Source of the DNA: Rhodococcus sp. HM1
GTDB lineage: Bacteria; Actinomycetota; Actinomycetes; Mycobacteriales; Mycobacteriaceae
Reading direction: 5' to 3'
DNA length: 64,000 nt
Assembly (NCBI RefSeq): GCF_023218075.1
Contig: NZ_JALPTB010000023.1
Coordinates: 1 to 64,000, forward strand
Positions 8,085 through 16,481 of the stretch are shown here, one piece after another. Made by a program: the position numbers and the translations under genes. Numbering within the stretch: position 1 is the first letter of the stretch; every line of letters begins with the position of its first letter. The notes under the pieces are model-generated. The model did no database searches, was not told the origin of the DNA, and saw nothing but the letters and a program-made list of their open reading frames with translations.

Positions 8085-9451
8085 CCGATACGTCCCGTCC
8101 GATTCCCTCCGCGTCGACACTGCGCGCCCTCCGTCGCAGTTTCGAACGTGCCCACACTCCGCCGATGCTCCGCGAAGGAACCTTCGCGCTGACCGCCCTC
8201 GGGGCGTATGTGTGCGGCGGTGTGCTGTGGTGGTTGACGACGCGGCCGGCGACCGTGCTCACCACCTCGCCTCTGATCGACACCCACCAGCGGTGGAACC
8301 CGACATGGGGATAGACCGTGGCCGGGGTGCTCACCGCCGCCCTGGTGACGGGAGCAGCAGCGCTGGGGCCGGTGAACGTTCGCAGCGAGACCGCATGGTG
8401 GTTGCTGCCCACCCCGGTCGACCGGCGCGGGGTGCTCCGGCCGCGGATCGGTGCGACCCTCGGCAGCGGAGGTGCCCTCGGCCTGGCCGGGGGCCGGTTG
8501 TGCGCATTCGTCGGTGAACTCGCGCACTGGCTGCCGTGCACACTGCTCGGCGCCGCTCTCGGCGTCGGCAGTATTGCGCTCGGCGTGCTCGTCCAGTGCG
8601 GGATCCTTCCCCCCTGGACCCTGCGTGCCGTTACCGCCGTCTGTCTCTCGGGTGCAGCCATGGCAGCGATCGTCGCTACCGCAGGCGGCACGGTCGCGCT
8701 GATCACCTCGTGGGCTCTCGTCCTCGTCGGCTCGATCGTGGCGGTAGTCCTGTCCGGGATGGCCCTGTGGTGGTGCGGTCGGATCACGGTGGCCGAGATG
8801 GCGATCGGTTCCGAGACCGCCGCAGCGATGTCGGTGTCGCTGACGATGCTGGACCTGTCGATCGTCACCGGCGCCCTGGAACAACGAGCCTGGCGACGCG
8901 TGGCTCGCCGCCCCTCGCGCCGGATGCCCACCTCCCGCACCCGCGCCTTGATCCGTATCGACGCACTACCTCATGTGCGCCGTCCGCACTCGCTGCTCGT
9001 CGCGGCCGGTGCCGTGTGTACCGGGTGGGCGCTGTCGGCAGTGCTGTCGCCGATCGCTGCGGCATGGACGCAGCTGGCGCTCGTGGTCGGGGTGTGCATG
9101 ATCTTCAGTGCCGGACTGCGGGAGTTGTGCGCCGATCCCGCACTCGCGAGGATGCTCGGAGCCGACGATCGAGGGTTGCGGTTGCCGTTGACGGTGATCC
9201 CCGTCGTAGCGGCGGTGGTGACGACGGTGCTGACCGCGCCGCTGGCGGCGATGAACCCGACACCGATGGCACTGGTGCTGATCGGCGCGGTGACCGCGAT
9301 GTACCGGATCCGGACACGAGCGCCCCTGACCTACGACGGTCTGATCCTCGAAACCGGCTTCGGACAAGTCCCGGTCGATCTGATCCGGCAGAAGATCCGC
9401 GGTACCGACGCGATCGTCGTAGCCGCGGCACTACTCGCTGTCTGTGTCTGA
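8075..9451 (+). pseudogene. DUF6297-like ABC permease, split by an in-frame TAG
   Basis: Two stretches in the same reading frame (8075-8311 and 8315-9451) are separated only by TAG at 8312-8314 (NPTWG, stop, TVAGVL). Together they give about 458 codons with many hydrophobic helices and the segment SETAWWLLPTPVDRRGVLRP, typical of permease-like proteins partnered with an ABC ATPase and DUF6412. The first ATG overlaps the ATPase stop, as in an operon. The nonsense codon and the broken ATPase together indicate a dead exporter locus. Re-initiation at the GTG at 8318 would give a 377-aa product lacking the N-terminal helix. Confidence 0.6.
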
Positions 9452-9457
9452 TCTCTT

Positions 9458-9901
9458 TCAATTGTCGATCTCCCACTCCGGGTACCGCGCCGGCGGAAGA
9501 AAATCCGGGCGCCCGATCCGGATCGGGGCGACCTGATGATCATCGCTGCGGTGAACCCGGACGACGGCGGGATGCGCGATCCACTCACAGGCCCACAGCT
9601 CGGCCAGCCGGTGAACCGGCGGGTCCGAAACCCGCTCGTCGTCCACAGTTACATCGATGGTTGTGTCCGGCGGCGCAGTACCGACGACCGCCCACCAGGT
9701 CGGATGCGGGACATCGCCGGGAAAGACCTCGCCGAAGGCGGTCACCGCGGTGTAGTCCGGTTCGCTCCAGATCGGCACGCCCTGCTGCTCTGCCTCGTAC
9801 AGAATCTCCAGTGCGTCCTCGGCGGCGACGAGATGCCTGCCGTCCTGCCGGTACTGAAGCACCATGCCGGAGACCGGGAGAATGAGACGGTCGATGTGCA
9901 T
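9458..9901 (-). CDS. hypothetical protein, 147 aa
   Basis: Unrecognised soluble protein, rich in Asp/Glu/Pro, with two Trp-containing segments (PTWWAVVG and LAELWACEWIAHP). The ATG at 9899-9901 is preceded by a purine-rich GAGAGGAACCCG, a plausible ribosome site. It is convergent with the broken permease, with only 6 bp between the two stop codons. Downstream on the same strand (9957-10340) there is further open sequence on the minus strand ending MPPHRDEHEVRSKSG, but I cannot separate a real gene from chance there. Confidence 0.5.
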   Translation of the reverse strand: MHIDRLILPVSGMVLQYRQDGRHLVAAEDALEILYEAEQQGVPIWSEPDYTAVTAFGEVFPGDVPHPTWWAVVGTAPPDTTIDVTVDDERVSDPPVHRLAELWACEWIAHPAVVRVHRSDDHQVAPIRIGRPDFLPPARYPEWEIDN

Positions 9902-10356
9902 CGGGTTCCTCTCGGGGTCGGCAGAGTCGTCCGTTGAGGTAACCAGCGACCTGCACTCACTGCTCGATCGTCACAGAAAGAGGACCGCTCTTCGACCGAA
10001 CCTCGTGTTCGTCCCGGTGAGGTGGCATCCGACTACCGCCCTCAGGGCGGGCGAGCAGTACCGGGCCATGGGCGATCGCATCGATCTCCTTGCCGTTCGA
10101 GGCGTCGATCAACGACGCCATGTCCGGATCCGGCCACCCGTTCGGGGCGGGCCGCCGTCGCGACGTGCGGGAACCGATCCTGTCGCGACGACCCTCGCTG
10201 CGGCCCGGGCACAACAGATGGTGCTGGTATATGCCAGCGCTGAAAACCCGCAGTCCCTGTTGTCGGGTCCTCCGCCACGCGCGCGTCGAACGGCGGGGCG
10301 ACAAAGCGTATTCGTCTTCGTCGCCCGCCCTCGATCACCCGAATGGCGGTAGAAGC

Positions 10357-10656
10357 TCACCGATCACGGGTGATCGTCGACGAATCGGCCCAGAAGAACA
10401 CCTCCTGTACGGGCCGGTCGAACGCGGCACTGATGCGCAGTGCCAGGTCCAGACTCGGCCGCTGGTCTCCCCGCTCGAGGGCGCCGATCGTCTGTACGTG
10501 CGCCCCGCTCAGTTCCGCCAACGGAGGGCGTGCAAACTTGCCTGACCAGGCAGTGGCAACTTCGAGCTGTACATGCACGCGCCCAGGTGTCCCCCGCAGC
10601 AGGTGACAAACCCCGGTATCGACCGGTTCCGTTCCAAGGACTCCTTCACCCGGCAC
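10357..10656 (-). pseudogene. XRE-type HTH regulator, N-terminally degraded
   Basis: The C-terminal 45 residues keep the second half of a small XRE repressor: LAELSGAHVQTIGALERGDQ is helix 2-3 of the HTH, and PSLDLALRISAAFDRPVQEVF the following helices, as in short YozG-like regulators. The expected first helix is replaced by unrelated residues, so the gene has probably been frameshifted or truncated at its 5' end. It is not clear that anything is expressed. Bases 10657-10813 contain no gene. Confidence 0.4.
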
Positions 10657-10813
10657 AACGGCACCGCACCGCTACCGGTGTGGTCGTCGAATCATGCTCG
10701 ACATCGCCTCTCACGCACGGGAGACCGACAACTCAACGCCGCGATACACCGGATCGCACTCACTCAGGCGCGTTGCCACGAGGACGCACGCGTTCTGTTG
10801 ACTCGCCAGTGTG

Positions 10814-10847
10814 CACCTCACGCAGTGGCATGCCACTGCGTGAGGTG
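10814..10847. terminator. 34-bp perfect palindrome behind the XRE-cupin gene
   Basis: The bases CACCTCACGCAGTGGCA are followed immediately by their exact reverse complement, with no loop base between. The palindrome starts 8 bp after the stop codon of the minus-strand XRE-cupin gene, so a terminator hairpin is the simplest reading. There is no T-run, and perfect loopless symmetry is unusual for a terminator, so a protein-binding site or mobile-element scar is possible. Confidence 0.5.
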
Positions 10848-10854
10848 GTGGAAT

Positions 10855-11520
10855 CTATGTCTCGGGTGTCAGCGTCGTCGGTCCGCACTGGCGTGAGGCG
10901 CTGGAGTCACCGTCGTGGAGAGGGTTTCGCACGTCCCCGTCATGGACGACGACGACGAGAACGGCCCGCTCGGGTGACACCGACCTCACCCGGTGCGGTG
11001 TGTTCGCGTCGAAGTAGAGGCTGTCGCCTTCGTCGAGCTGGATCATCTGGTCGGCCAGGGTCACTTCGACCGCACCCGCTGTGACGTAGATGAATTCTTC
11101 CCCGGGATGCTCCATGAAGTCGGATTCGGGGTGGATTGTGGGGTGAACTACGAACGGCTGCATGGCTTTGCCGACCATCCGGGTGGCGACGGGGTCGTAC
11201 ACTGCGCGCCCGCCGGTGCCGTCGACCCGGGCGCGTTGGCTGCGCCGTTCGATGGTGACCACGGTGTCGTCGGGATTGTCGGAGAACAGCTGGCTCACGT
11301 CCGCGTTCAATGCACCCGCGATTTTCAACGCGACCGCGATCGACGGTGTGCGCAGTCCCCGTTCGACCTTTGACAGATAGCTCTTGGTCAGGCCGGTTCG
11401 CTCGGCCAAGACGTCGAGCGTCAGTCCTGCGCGTCGCCTGTGTGCGCGCAACAGCGCCGCCATCGTGGTGTACCCACCTTTCTCGGTCGGACGGGCGTGC
11501 CGATCGTCGCCCTTGCTCAT
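10855..11520 (-). CDS. XRE-family regulator with C-terminal cupin domain
   Basis: 221 aa. Residues 20-80 form an XRE HTH (LRAHRRRAGLTLDVLAERTG, then LTKSYLSKVERGLRTPSI). Residues 135-200 form a cupin_2 barrel (HPGEEFIYVTAGAVEVTL, and DEGDSLYFDANTPHRV with the conserved Gly, Pro and His). Such HTH-cupin proteins are usually local repressors or activators that sense a small ligand. The gene is divergent from the aldolase gene at 11615, and a palindrome lies between them inside a promoter, so autoregulation and control of the aldolase/DapA pair is likely. The ATG at 11518-11520 was chosen; an inner ATG at 11463 (MAALLRAHRR) would still keep the HTH. Confidence 0.8.
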   Translation of the reverse strand: MSKGDDRHARPTEKGGYTTMAALLRAHRRRAGLTLDVLAERTGLTKSYLSKVERGLRTPSIAVALKIAGALNADVSQLFSDNPDDTVVTIERRSQRARVDGTGGRAVYDPVATRMVGKAMQPFVVHPTIHPESDFMEHPGEEFIYVTAGAVEVTLADQMIQLDEGDSLYFDANTPHRVRSVSPERAVLVVVVHDGDVRNPLHDGDSSASRQCGPTTLTPET

Positions 11521-11541
11521 CGTATTGCACAGTACACAATG

Positions 11542-11572
11542 TTGACAGTTAGGACACTGTGTGTCCTATAGT
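11542..11572 (+). promoter_or_regulatory. promoter with embedded palindromic operator
   Basis: TTGACA (11542-11547) and TATAGT (11567-11572), spaced by 19 bp, form a sigma-70-like promoter for the aldolase operon. The spacer contains AGGACACTGTGTGTCCT (11551-11567), a perfect 7-bp inverted repeat around TGT. Its position between the -35 and -10 boxes fits a repressor site for the divergent XRE-cupin regulator; that assignment is inference. Confidence 0.55.
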
Positions 11573-11614
11573 CATCGATGTGCCCTCCCCTCACCTCTAC
11601 GGAAGGAGCTCGAG

Positions 11615-12403
11615 ATGGCCACGACCATGAACCTCGGAAAAGCCGAACTGATGACCTCGGCCCAGAAGGACATGAACACCAAGCTCACCACCGCCGACTG
11701 GACGGACCGTCAGAAGCTCGCGCTGACCTGCCGCTCCCTCTTCGACGCCGGACACGATTCCGGTCTCGCCGGCCAGATCTCGGCACGCGGTCAAGAACCC
11801 GGCACATTCCTGACACAACAGCTCGGCCTCGGCTTCGACGAGATCACCGACAACAACCTCCTGCTCGTCGACGAGGACCTGCGAGTTCTCGAAGGCAGCG
11901 GGATGCCGAATCCCGCCAACCGTTTCCACAGCTGGATCTACCGCGCCCGCCCCGATGTGAACTGCATCGTTCACACCCATCCGCTGCACGCGGCGGCGTT
12001 GTCGATGCTTGAGATCCCCCTACAGGTCTCGCAGATGGATGTCACTCCCCTGTACGACGACTGCGCGTTCCTTCCGGACTGGCCCGGCGTGCCCGTCGGC
12101 AACGAAGAAGGTGAGATCATCTCGGGCGCACTCGGGGACAAACACGCCATTCTCCTGGCCCATCACGGCCAGCTCGTCGTCGGCGCCACCATCGAAGAAG
12201 CCTGCTCACTGGCCCACCTGATCGAACGAGCAGCACGGCTTCAGCTCCTAGCGATGGCCGCCGGCGAGATCAAACCGCTTCCTCCCACCCTGGCCAAAGA
12301 AGCCCACGATTGGACCCTGACCCCGCGGCGCAGCGACGCCAACTTCCAGTATTACGCCCGCAAAGCGCTGCGCTCCCATCCCGACGCGATCACCACATCC
12401 TGA
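11615..12403 (+). CDS. class II aldolase/adducin-family protein
   Basis: 262 aa. The class II aldolase fold is shown by the zinc-site histidines in CIVHTHPLHAAAL (about residues 110-120) and LLAHHGQLVVG (about 180-190), plus an early GNxS-like region SGLAGQISARG. Members cleave or epimerise small hydroxyacids and sugar phosphates (for example fuculose-1-phosphate aldolase) or act as decarboxylase-like enzymes; the substrate here is unknown. The ATG at 11615 follows a strong GGAAGGAG site, better than upstream in-frame codons. It is the first gene of a pair with the DapA-family gene 29 bp downstream, under the palindrome-containing promoter. Confidence 0.75.
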   Translation: MATTMNLGKAELMTSAQKDMNTKLTTADWTDRQKLALTCRSLFDAGHDSGLAGQISARGQEPGTFLTQQLGLGFDEITDNNLLLVDEDLRVLEGSGMPNPANRFHSWIYRARPDVNCIVHTHPLHAAALSMLEIPLQVSQMDVTPLYDDCAFLPDWPGVPVGNEEGEIISGALGDKHAILLAHHGQLVVGATIEEACSLAHLIERAARLQLLAMAAGEIKPLPPTLAKEAHDWTLTPRRSDANFQYYARKALRSHPDAITTS

Positions 12404-12432
12404 CTCGCGCCCCCACCATCTTGGAGAACATT

Positions 12433-13317
12433 GTGACCACCATCCACGGAATCGTTGCCTATCCCGTCACCCCGTTCGACAGCCACAACCCCGACAAGGT
12501 CAGCATCGACGTCCTTCATCTGCTGCTCGACCGCATGATCGACACCGGGGTCGATGCGATCGCCCCGCTGGGCAGCACCGGAGAAAGCGCCTACCTCGAT
12601 CACAACGAATGGGCCACCGTTGCAGCCGAATCCCTCCAGCACACTGCCGGGCGGGTTCCCACCGTGGTGGGGGTCTCCGACCTGACCACCACCGGAACCG
12701 TACGCCGCGCACAGATCGCCGAACGACTCGGCGCCACCGCGGTGATGGCCCTGCCCATCTCGTACTGGCGCCTCACCGAGGACGAACTCCGACTTCACTT
12801 CACCACGCTCGCAGAATCCATCGGCATCCCGGTCATGGTCTACAACAACCCCGCGACCACCGGCATCGACATGTCCCCGGAATTCCTGTTCGAACTCGTC
12901 AGCGACGTCGACAACATCACGATGGTCAAAGAATCATCCGGTGACATCACCCGGATGCAGCGCCTCAACGAGCTCAGCGGCAACACGCTTCCGTTCTTCA
13001 ACGGGAGCAACCCCCTCGCGCTGACGGCGTTCCAAACCGGAGCCACAGGATGGTGCACCGCCGCCCCCTGTCTCGTCCCCGACCAGGTCGTCGCATTCCA
13101 TCGCGAGATCACCGCAGGACGGACTGATGCCGCGGCCGACATCTTCGACCGGCTACGCCCATTCCTCGAAATGATCGTCAGCCGCGGCCTGCCCACCACG
13201 ATCAAGTCCGGCCTGCGCAGCATCGGAATCGAAGCCGGAGATCCGCGCCGACCCCTGTTGCCGCTCGACGCCCCCGGAGCCACCGAGTTGAAACGACTCA
13301 TCGACGCCTGCCGCTAA
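12433..13317 (+). CDS. dihydrodipicolinate synthase/N-acetylneuraminate lyase family protein
   Basis: 294 aa, a TIM-barrel class I aldolase. The family signatures are present: PLGSTGESAYL (GxTGE) near residue 43, VYNNPATTG with the catalytic Tyr near 137, and the Schiff-base Lys in MVKESSGD near 165. Substrates in this family are pyruvate plus an aldehyde, or the reverse cleavage. Pairing with a class II aldolase rather than lysine genes suggests catabolism of a hydroxy-oxo acid. The start is a GTG at 12433 preceded by GGAGA. The stop codon TAA at 13315-13317 overlaps the TA at the left edge of the following IS5 copy, so anything downstream in the operon has been displaced. Confidence 0.75.
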   Translation: MTTIHGIVAYPVTPFDSHNPDKVSIDVLHLLLDRMIDTGVDAIAPLGSTGESAYLDHNEWATVAAESLQHTAGRVPTVVGVSDLTTTGTVRRAQIAERLGATAVMALPISYWRLTEDELRLHFTTLAESIGIPVMVYNNPATTGIDMSPEFLFELVSDVDNITMVKESSGDITRMQRLNELSGNTLPFFNGSNPLALTAFQTGATGWCTAAPCLVPDQVVAFHREITAGRTDAAADIFDRLRPFLEMIVSRGLPTTIKSGLRSIGIEAGDPRRPLLPLDAPGATELKRLIDACR

Positions 13318-14225
13318 CTGACCGTTTCAGAATGAGTTCGGCGTGGTAGATGGCGTTCCGGGACGGTTTCGGGCACCGTGTCGAGAGTGTCTGTTGATCT
13401 TGTTCCTGACGATCTGTGGGAGCGTGTAGCTCCGCTGCTTCCGCCCAGATCTGCCCGCCGGTTCCGGTTTCCGGGGCGCAAGCCGGTCGACGACCGGGTC
13501 GCCCTGGCCGGCATCATGTTCGTTCTGCGCACCAACGTGGCCTGGCGTGATGTGCCGGCAGAGACGATCGGGTGCAGCGGAGTGACCTGCTGGCGCAGGT
13601 TGCGGGAGTGGACCGAGGCCGGGGTGTGGCCGCGGCTGCACGAGATGCTGCTCGCGGAGCTGTGAGCCGCCGGGTTGCTCGAGATGGACGACGTCGCCGT
13701 CGACGGCTCGCACGTGCGGGCCCTCAAAGGGGGGATCACACGGGACCCTCACCGGTCGATCGCGGCCGCACCGGCAGCAAGCACCATGTGATCGTCGACC
13801 GGCACGGAACCCCTCTTGCGGTGTCGCTGACCGGCGGAAACCGCCACGACGTCACTCAACTGATGCCGCTCGTCGAGGCGATCCCCCGTATTCGAGGCCG
13901 GCGGGGCCGGCCGCGGAATCGGCCCCGCCGGTTGTTCGCCGACCGAGGCTACGACTACGACAAGTACCGAAACCTGCTTCGCGAAAAGGGGATCACCCCG
14001 ATGATTGCCCGCCGAGGCGCCGCGCATGGCTCCGGGCTCGGCAAGGTCCGCTGGGTCGTCGAGCGGACCTTCGCTTGGTTGCACCAGTTCAAGCGTCTGC
14101 GAACACGTTCCGAGGTACGAGCGGACTTGCATGAGGGGCTGCTCGAACTCGCGTGCAGCATCATCTGTTTGAGGCGACTGGATAGTGCCCCGTGGAGTGG
14201 TGGACTTCGGATCGGCTCTGCAGCA
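13318..14225 (+). mobile_element. IS5-family (IS427-like) element, right end not found
   Basis: The left terminus ACTGACCGTTTCAGAATGAG begins at 13318 directly after TA, the dinucleotide seen beside the other IS5 ends here. OrfA (13378-13665) and OrfB reach the expected transposase C-terminus near 14180 (LLELACSIICLRRL). I cannot find the matching inverted end (TCATTCTGAAACGGTCAGT) before the IS256 terminus at 14226, so the right end has been lost or cut by the IS256 insertion. Confidence 0.7.
13378..13665 (+). CDS. IS5-family transposase OrfA
   Basis: 95 aa, the DUF4096 region of an IS427-type transposase (VPDDLWERVAPLLPP, WRDVPAETIGCSGVTCWRR). It ends at TGA 13663-13665. In related elements this frame continues into the first DDE Asp; here the codons after the stop (LLEMDDVAVDGSHVRALKGG) are the expected continuation in the same frame. 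The stop therefore interrupts the protein 5' of the predicted frameshift site. The same stop is present in the second copy (6560-6847). Confidence 0.7.
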   Translation: MSRVSVDLVPDDLWERVAPLLPPRSARRFRFPGRKPVDDRVALAGIMFVLRTNVAWRDVPAETIGCSGVTCWRRLREWTEAGVWPRLHEMLLAEL

Positions 14226-14252
14226 CACGTAGCGATCAACGAATCATGCTGA
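13690..14252 (+). CDS. IS5-family transposase OrfB (DDE domain, -1 frame)
   Basis: The DDE part reads DGSHVRALKGG in frame 0 until the run AAAGGGGGG (13727-13735). It then continues in the -1 frame as DHTGPSPVDRGRTGSKHHVI, with the second Asp in NRHDVTQL and the third acidic residue in KVRWVVERTFAWLHQFKRL. A -1 slip on the A3G6 run restores the family sequence, as in IS427-type elements. The start given is 13690 (MDDVAVDG), which would allow re-initiation just after the OrfA stop. After LLELACSIICLRRL the frame reads through into unrelated flanking DNA to 14252. Confidence 0.55.
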
Positions 14253-14255
14253 ATA

Positions 14256-14491
14256 CTATGCTGTTTCGTTCGATCCGGTCAACGACAACGCCGGTTCGGT
14301 AGCGTGCTCTTTGGCGGCGATCACCGCACGGAGCTCGTCCATGCTCACATCCGAGACATAGCGGCGGGTGACCTGCCACTCATCGTGTTGCTCGATGACC
14401 ACCGCGGTCGCCAACCGCAGGAAGGCCGCCGGGTTGGGGAAGATCTCCACGACATCGGCTCGACGCTTGATTTCCTTGTTCAACCGCTCGA
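14256..14491 (-). pseudogene. IS256 transposase 1, C-terminal piece
   Basis: This piece begins inside the codons for [19 protein letters not shown], the most conserved C-terminal motif of IS256/Mutator transposases, whose first Glu is the third catalytic residue. It continues through [16 protein letters not shown] to the stop. It is the continuation of the N-terminal piece at 17647-18658, displaced by the recombinase element. It has no start codon or ribosome site of its own. Confidence 0.8.
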
Positions 14492-14537
14492 TTATCCGGC
14501 CCTCGGTGCCGGATCAACCCCTCGTGGCCGATTTGGG

Positions 14538-16481
14538 TCAGCGGTCGAGGCGATGGAGGTGGTCGGTGAGGGCGTCAGTGACGCGGTGATGGCGGGCGGC
14601 TTCGTCGAGCCAACCACGGTCGCGGGCATCGGACTCGAGGACCTGGATGTCGGTGCGTTGCGCCTCGAGCGCGCCGCGGAATTCCGGTCCGGTGACGAAG
14701 TTGTCGCAGGTTTCGCAGATGTTGGCGTAGGGGCAGGCGCCGGCCGATTCGTGGCGGGAGCAGTAGCCGTGAGCGACACGAGTTTTGAGCATCTCGCTGC
14801 CGAGCCAGCTGACGGTGTCGGGGACGATGGGTTTGCCGACCGGGGTGAGGGTGAACCGGCGGCGCATCGTGCCCATCGCCTGGTCGTAGGCGTCCCGCAG
14901 CGTCGGCGACGCCAGGGTGGCGTAACGCAGAGTCATCTGGGGAGCGACGTGCCCGAGCAGCGCCATCAACGCTTGCAGACTCATCCCGGCGTTGGCGAGT
15001 TCGGTGGCCCAGGTGTGTCGTAGCTGATGCGGGGTGACGACCAACGGTGCACCGCCGGTCCCGCGCAGTCCGCAGGACTCGACGGCGGCGAGAAGTCCGT
15101 TGCGTAGTCGGGTCTGGCCGAGACGACGACCGTGCGCGACGAACAGGAAATCGGTCAACGCTCCGGTGCGGGGATGCGGCAATGGTCGGCAGACACCGCG
15201 CCCGCCGGTCCACTCATCCAACGCCGTGAGGGTGGTGGCCGAGAGCGGAACCATGCGTTCGGCGGCGAGTTTGCCCAACGGCACCTTGAGCCAGGTCCCG
15301 GCCGGTCCGTAATCGATGACGCTGCCGAGTTCGAGGTCGAGTAGTTCCCCGACCCGCAGACCGGCTCCGCGCAGCACCGTCAACCCGATGCGAGCGAACG
15401 AATCATCCAACTGGCCAACCGCATTCATTACTGCGGCATCGATATCGGGTGGCAGGGCCCGCGGCAGTGGTTGATCGAGTTTCGGGACGTCGGCGGCGAA
15501 GACGAGTCGGCGGGTCGGTGCCTGTTCCCAGCCCCATTCGGTGAGATCGTCGAACAGGTTGCGCAGGCTCAGCACCGTCGATTGGATCACGGCCTTCGAG
15601 ATGGTGCGTCCGGCGCCGGCGGCGGCGCGTTGTCCACGCCAGCTGCGGGTGCGGTTCCAGGCGAGGAAGCCCTCGATGTGACTGCGATCCAGATCCTCGA
15701 GGGACGTGACCTCGGGATGAGCGGTGGTGAGGTAGTCCGCGAACGGCAGCAGGTCGTTGATCAGCGATTCGACGGATTTCGGGCGCAGCACCGCAGCCCG
15801 GACGGTGACGTAACGCAGCAATGTTGCGCGGATCGCGTCGGCCATCGGAGCCTCGGCGAACCGTTGGGTGTAACTGCGGGCCCACCGCCGGCGCCGTGGT
15901 GGTGTGTCGACGATGCGAGCCTGAAACAGCATCTGCCGCAGACCCGCGATCCGGTTGCGGTAGGCCCGGCGCGACGACGGCGGAATCGACTGTGTGGCAG
16001 CCAATGCGGCGTCGAAATCGTCGATGGTGTCGTCGGTGATTCCGCTGACGGATCCGCCGTGCCAGGCGAGCAGCACCGCCAGGCACTCGCCCAGGACGGT
16101 CTCGACCCAGGACGGTGTCCAGCCCAAGGACAGCCCGGCGGCCCGGACGGCAGCGAATCCGTCGGGGTCGCGGGCGTCGATGGCCCGTCCGAGTCCGGTG
16201 AGGTTCTTGACGGCGGCGAACTCGAGGTCCAGTCGCAGCTCGCCGCGTCCGATGAGGTGACACAGCAGCGGCCACGCCCCGGTGCTGCGCAGTTCGGTGA
16301 GCCGGTCCGCTGCCGGCCGAGTCATCCAGTCCCGCAGATCCGGGTGCTCCGCCAGAAACGCACCCGCGATGCGGGTGCGACCGCGGACGGCTCCTCCGCT
16401 CAGCCCGAGGGTAGCGACGTGGTCGAGATAGCCGGCCAGCACCGTATCCGGCGCCGCCACAGTCGTCGATGCGGTGATCAT
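14538..16481 (-). CDS. tyrosine recombinase, TnpB-like (large subunit), copy 1
   Basis: 647 aa. The catalytic domain carries Arg I in RGAGLRVGELLDLELG, the His-x-x-Arg box in HQLRHTWATELANAGM, and a C-terminal LLGHVAPQMTLRYATL holding the nucleophilic Tyr. The C-terminus has a Cys/His cluster (CSRHESAGACPYANICETC), a zinc-ribbon-like tail typical of TnpB of Tn554-type elements. Residues 1-250 form a large N-terminal DNA-binding region. The ATG at 16479-16481 overlaps the TGA of the preceding recombinase gene as ATGA, so the two are translationally coupled. The frame is also open upstream in the register of the other gene, but that reading has no family similarity. Confidence 0.85.
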   Translation of the reverse strand: MITASTTVAAPDTVLAGYLDHVATLGLSGGAVRGRTRIAGAFLAEHPDLRDWMTRPAADRLTELRSTGAWPLLCHLIGRGELRLDLEFAAVKNLTGLGRAIDARDPDGFAAVRAAGLSLGWTPSWVETVLGECLAVLLAWHGGSVSGITDDTIDDFDAALAATQSIPPSSRRAYRNRIAGLRQMLFQARIVDTPPRRRRWARSYTQRFAEAPMADAIRATLLRYVTVRAAVLRPKSVESLINDLLPFADYLTTAHPEVTSLEDLDRSHIEGFLAWNRTRSWRGQRAAAGAGRTISKAVIQSTVLSLRNLFDDLTEWGWEQAPTRRLVFAADVPKLDQPLPRALPPDIDAAVMNAVGQLDDSFARIGLTVLRGAGLRVGELLDLELGSVIDYGPAGTWLKVPLGKLAAERMVPLSATTLTALDEWTGGRGVCRPLPHPRTGALTDFLFVAHGRRLGQTRLRNGLLAAVESCGLRGTGGAPLVVTPHQLRHTWATELANAGMSLQALMALLGHVAPQMTLRYATLASPTLRDAYDQAMGTMRRRFTLTPVGKPIVPDTVSWLGSEMLKTRVAHGYCSRHESAGACPYANICETCDNFVTGPEFRGALEAQRTDIQVLESDARDRGWLDEAARHHRVTDALTDHLHRLDR

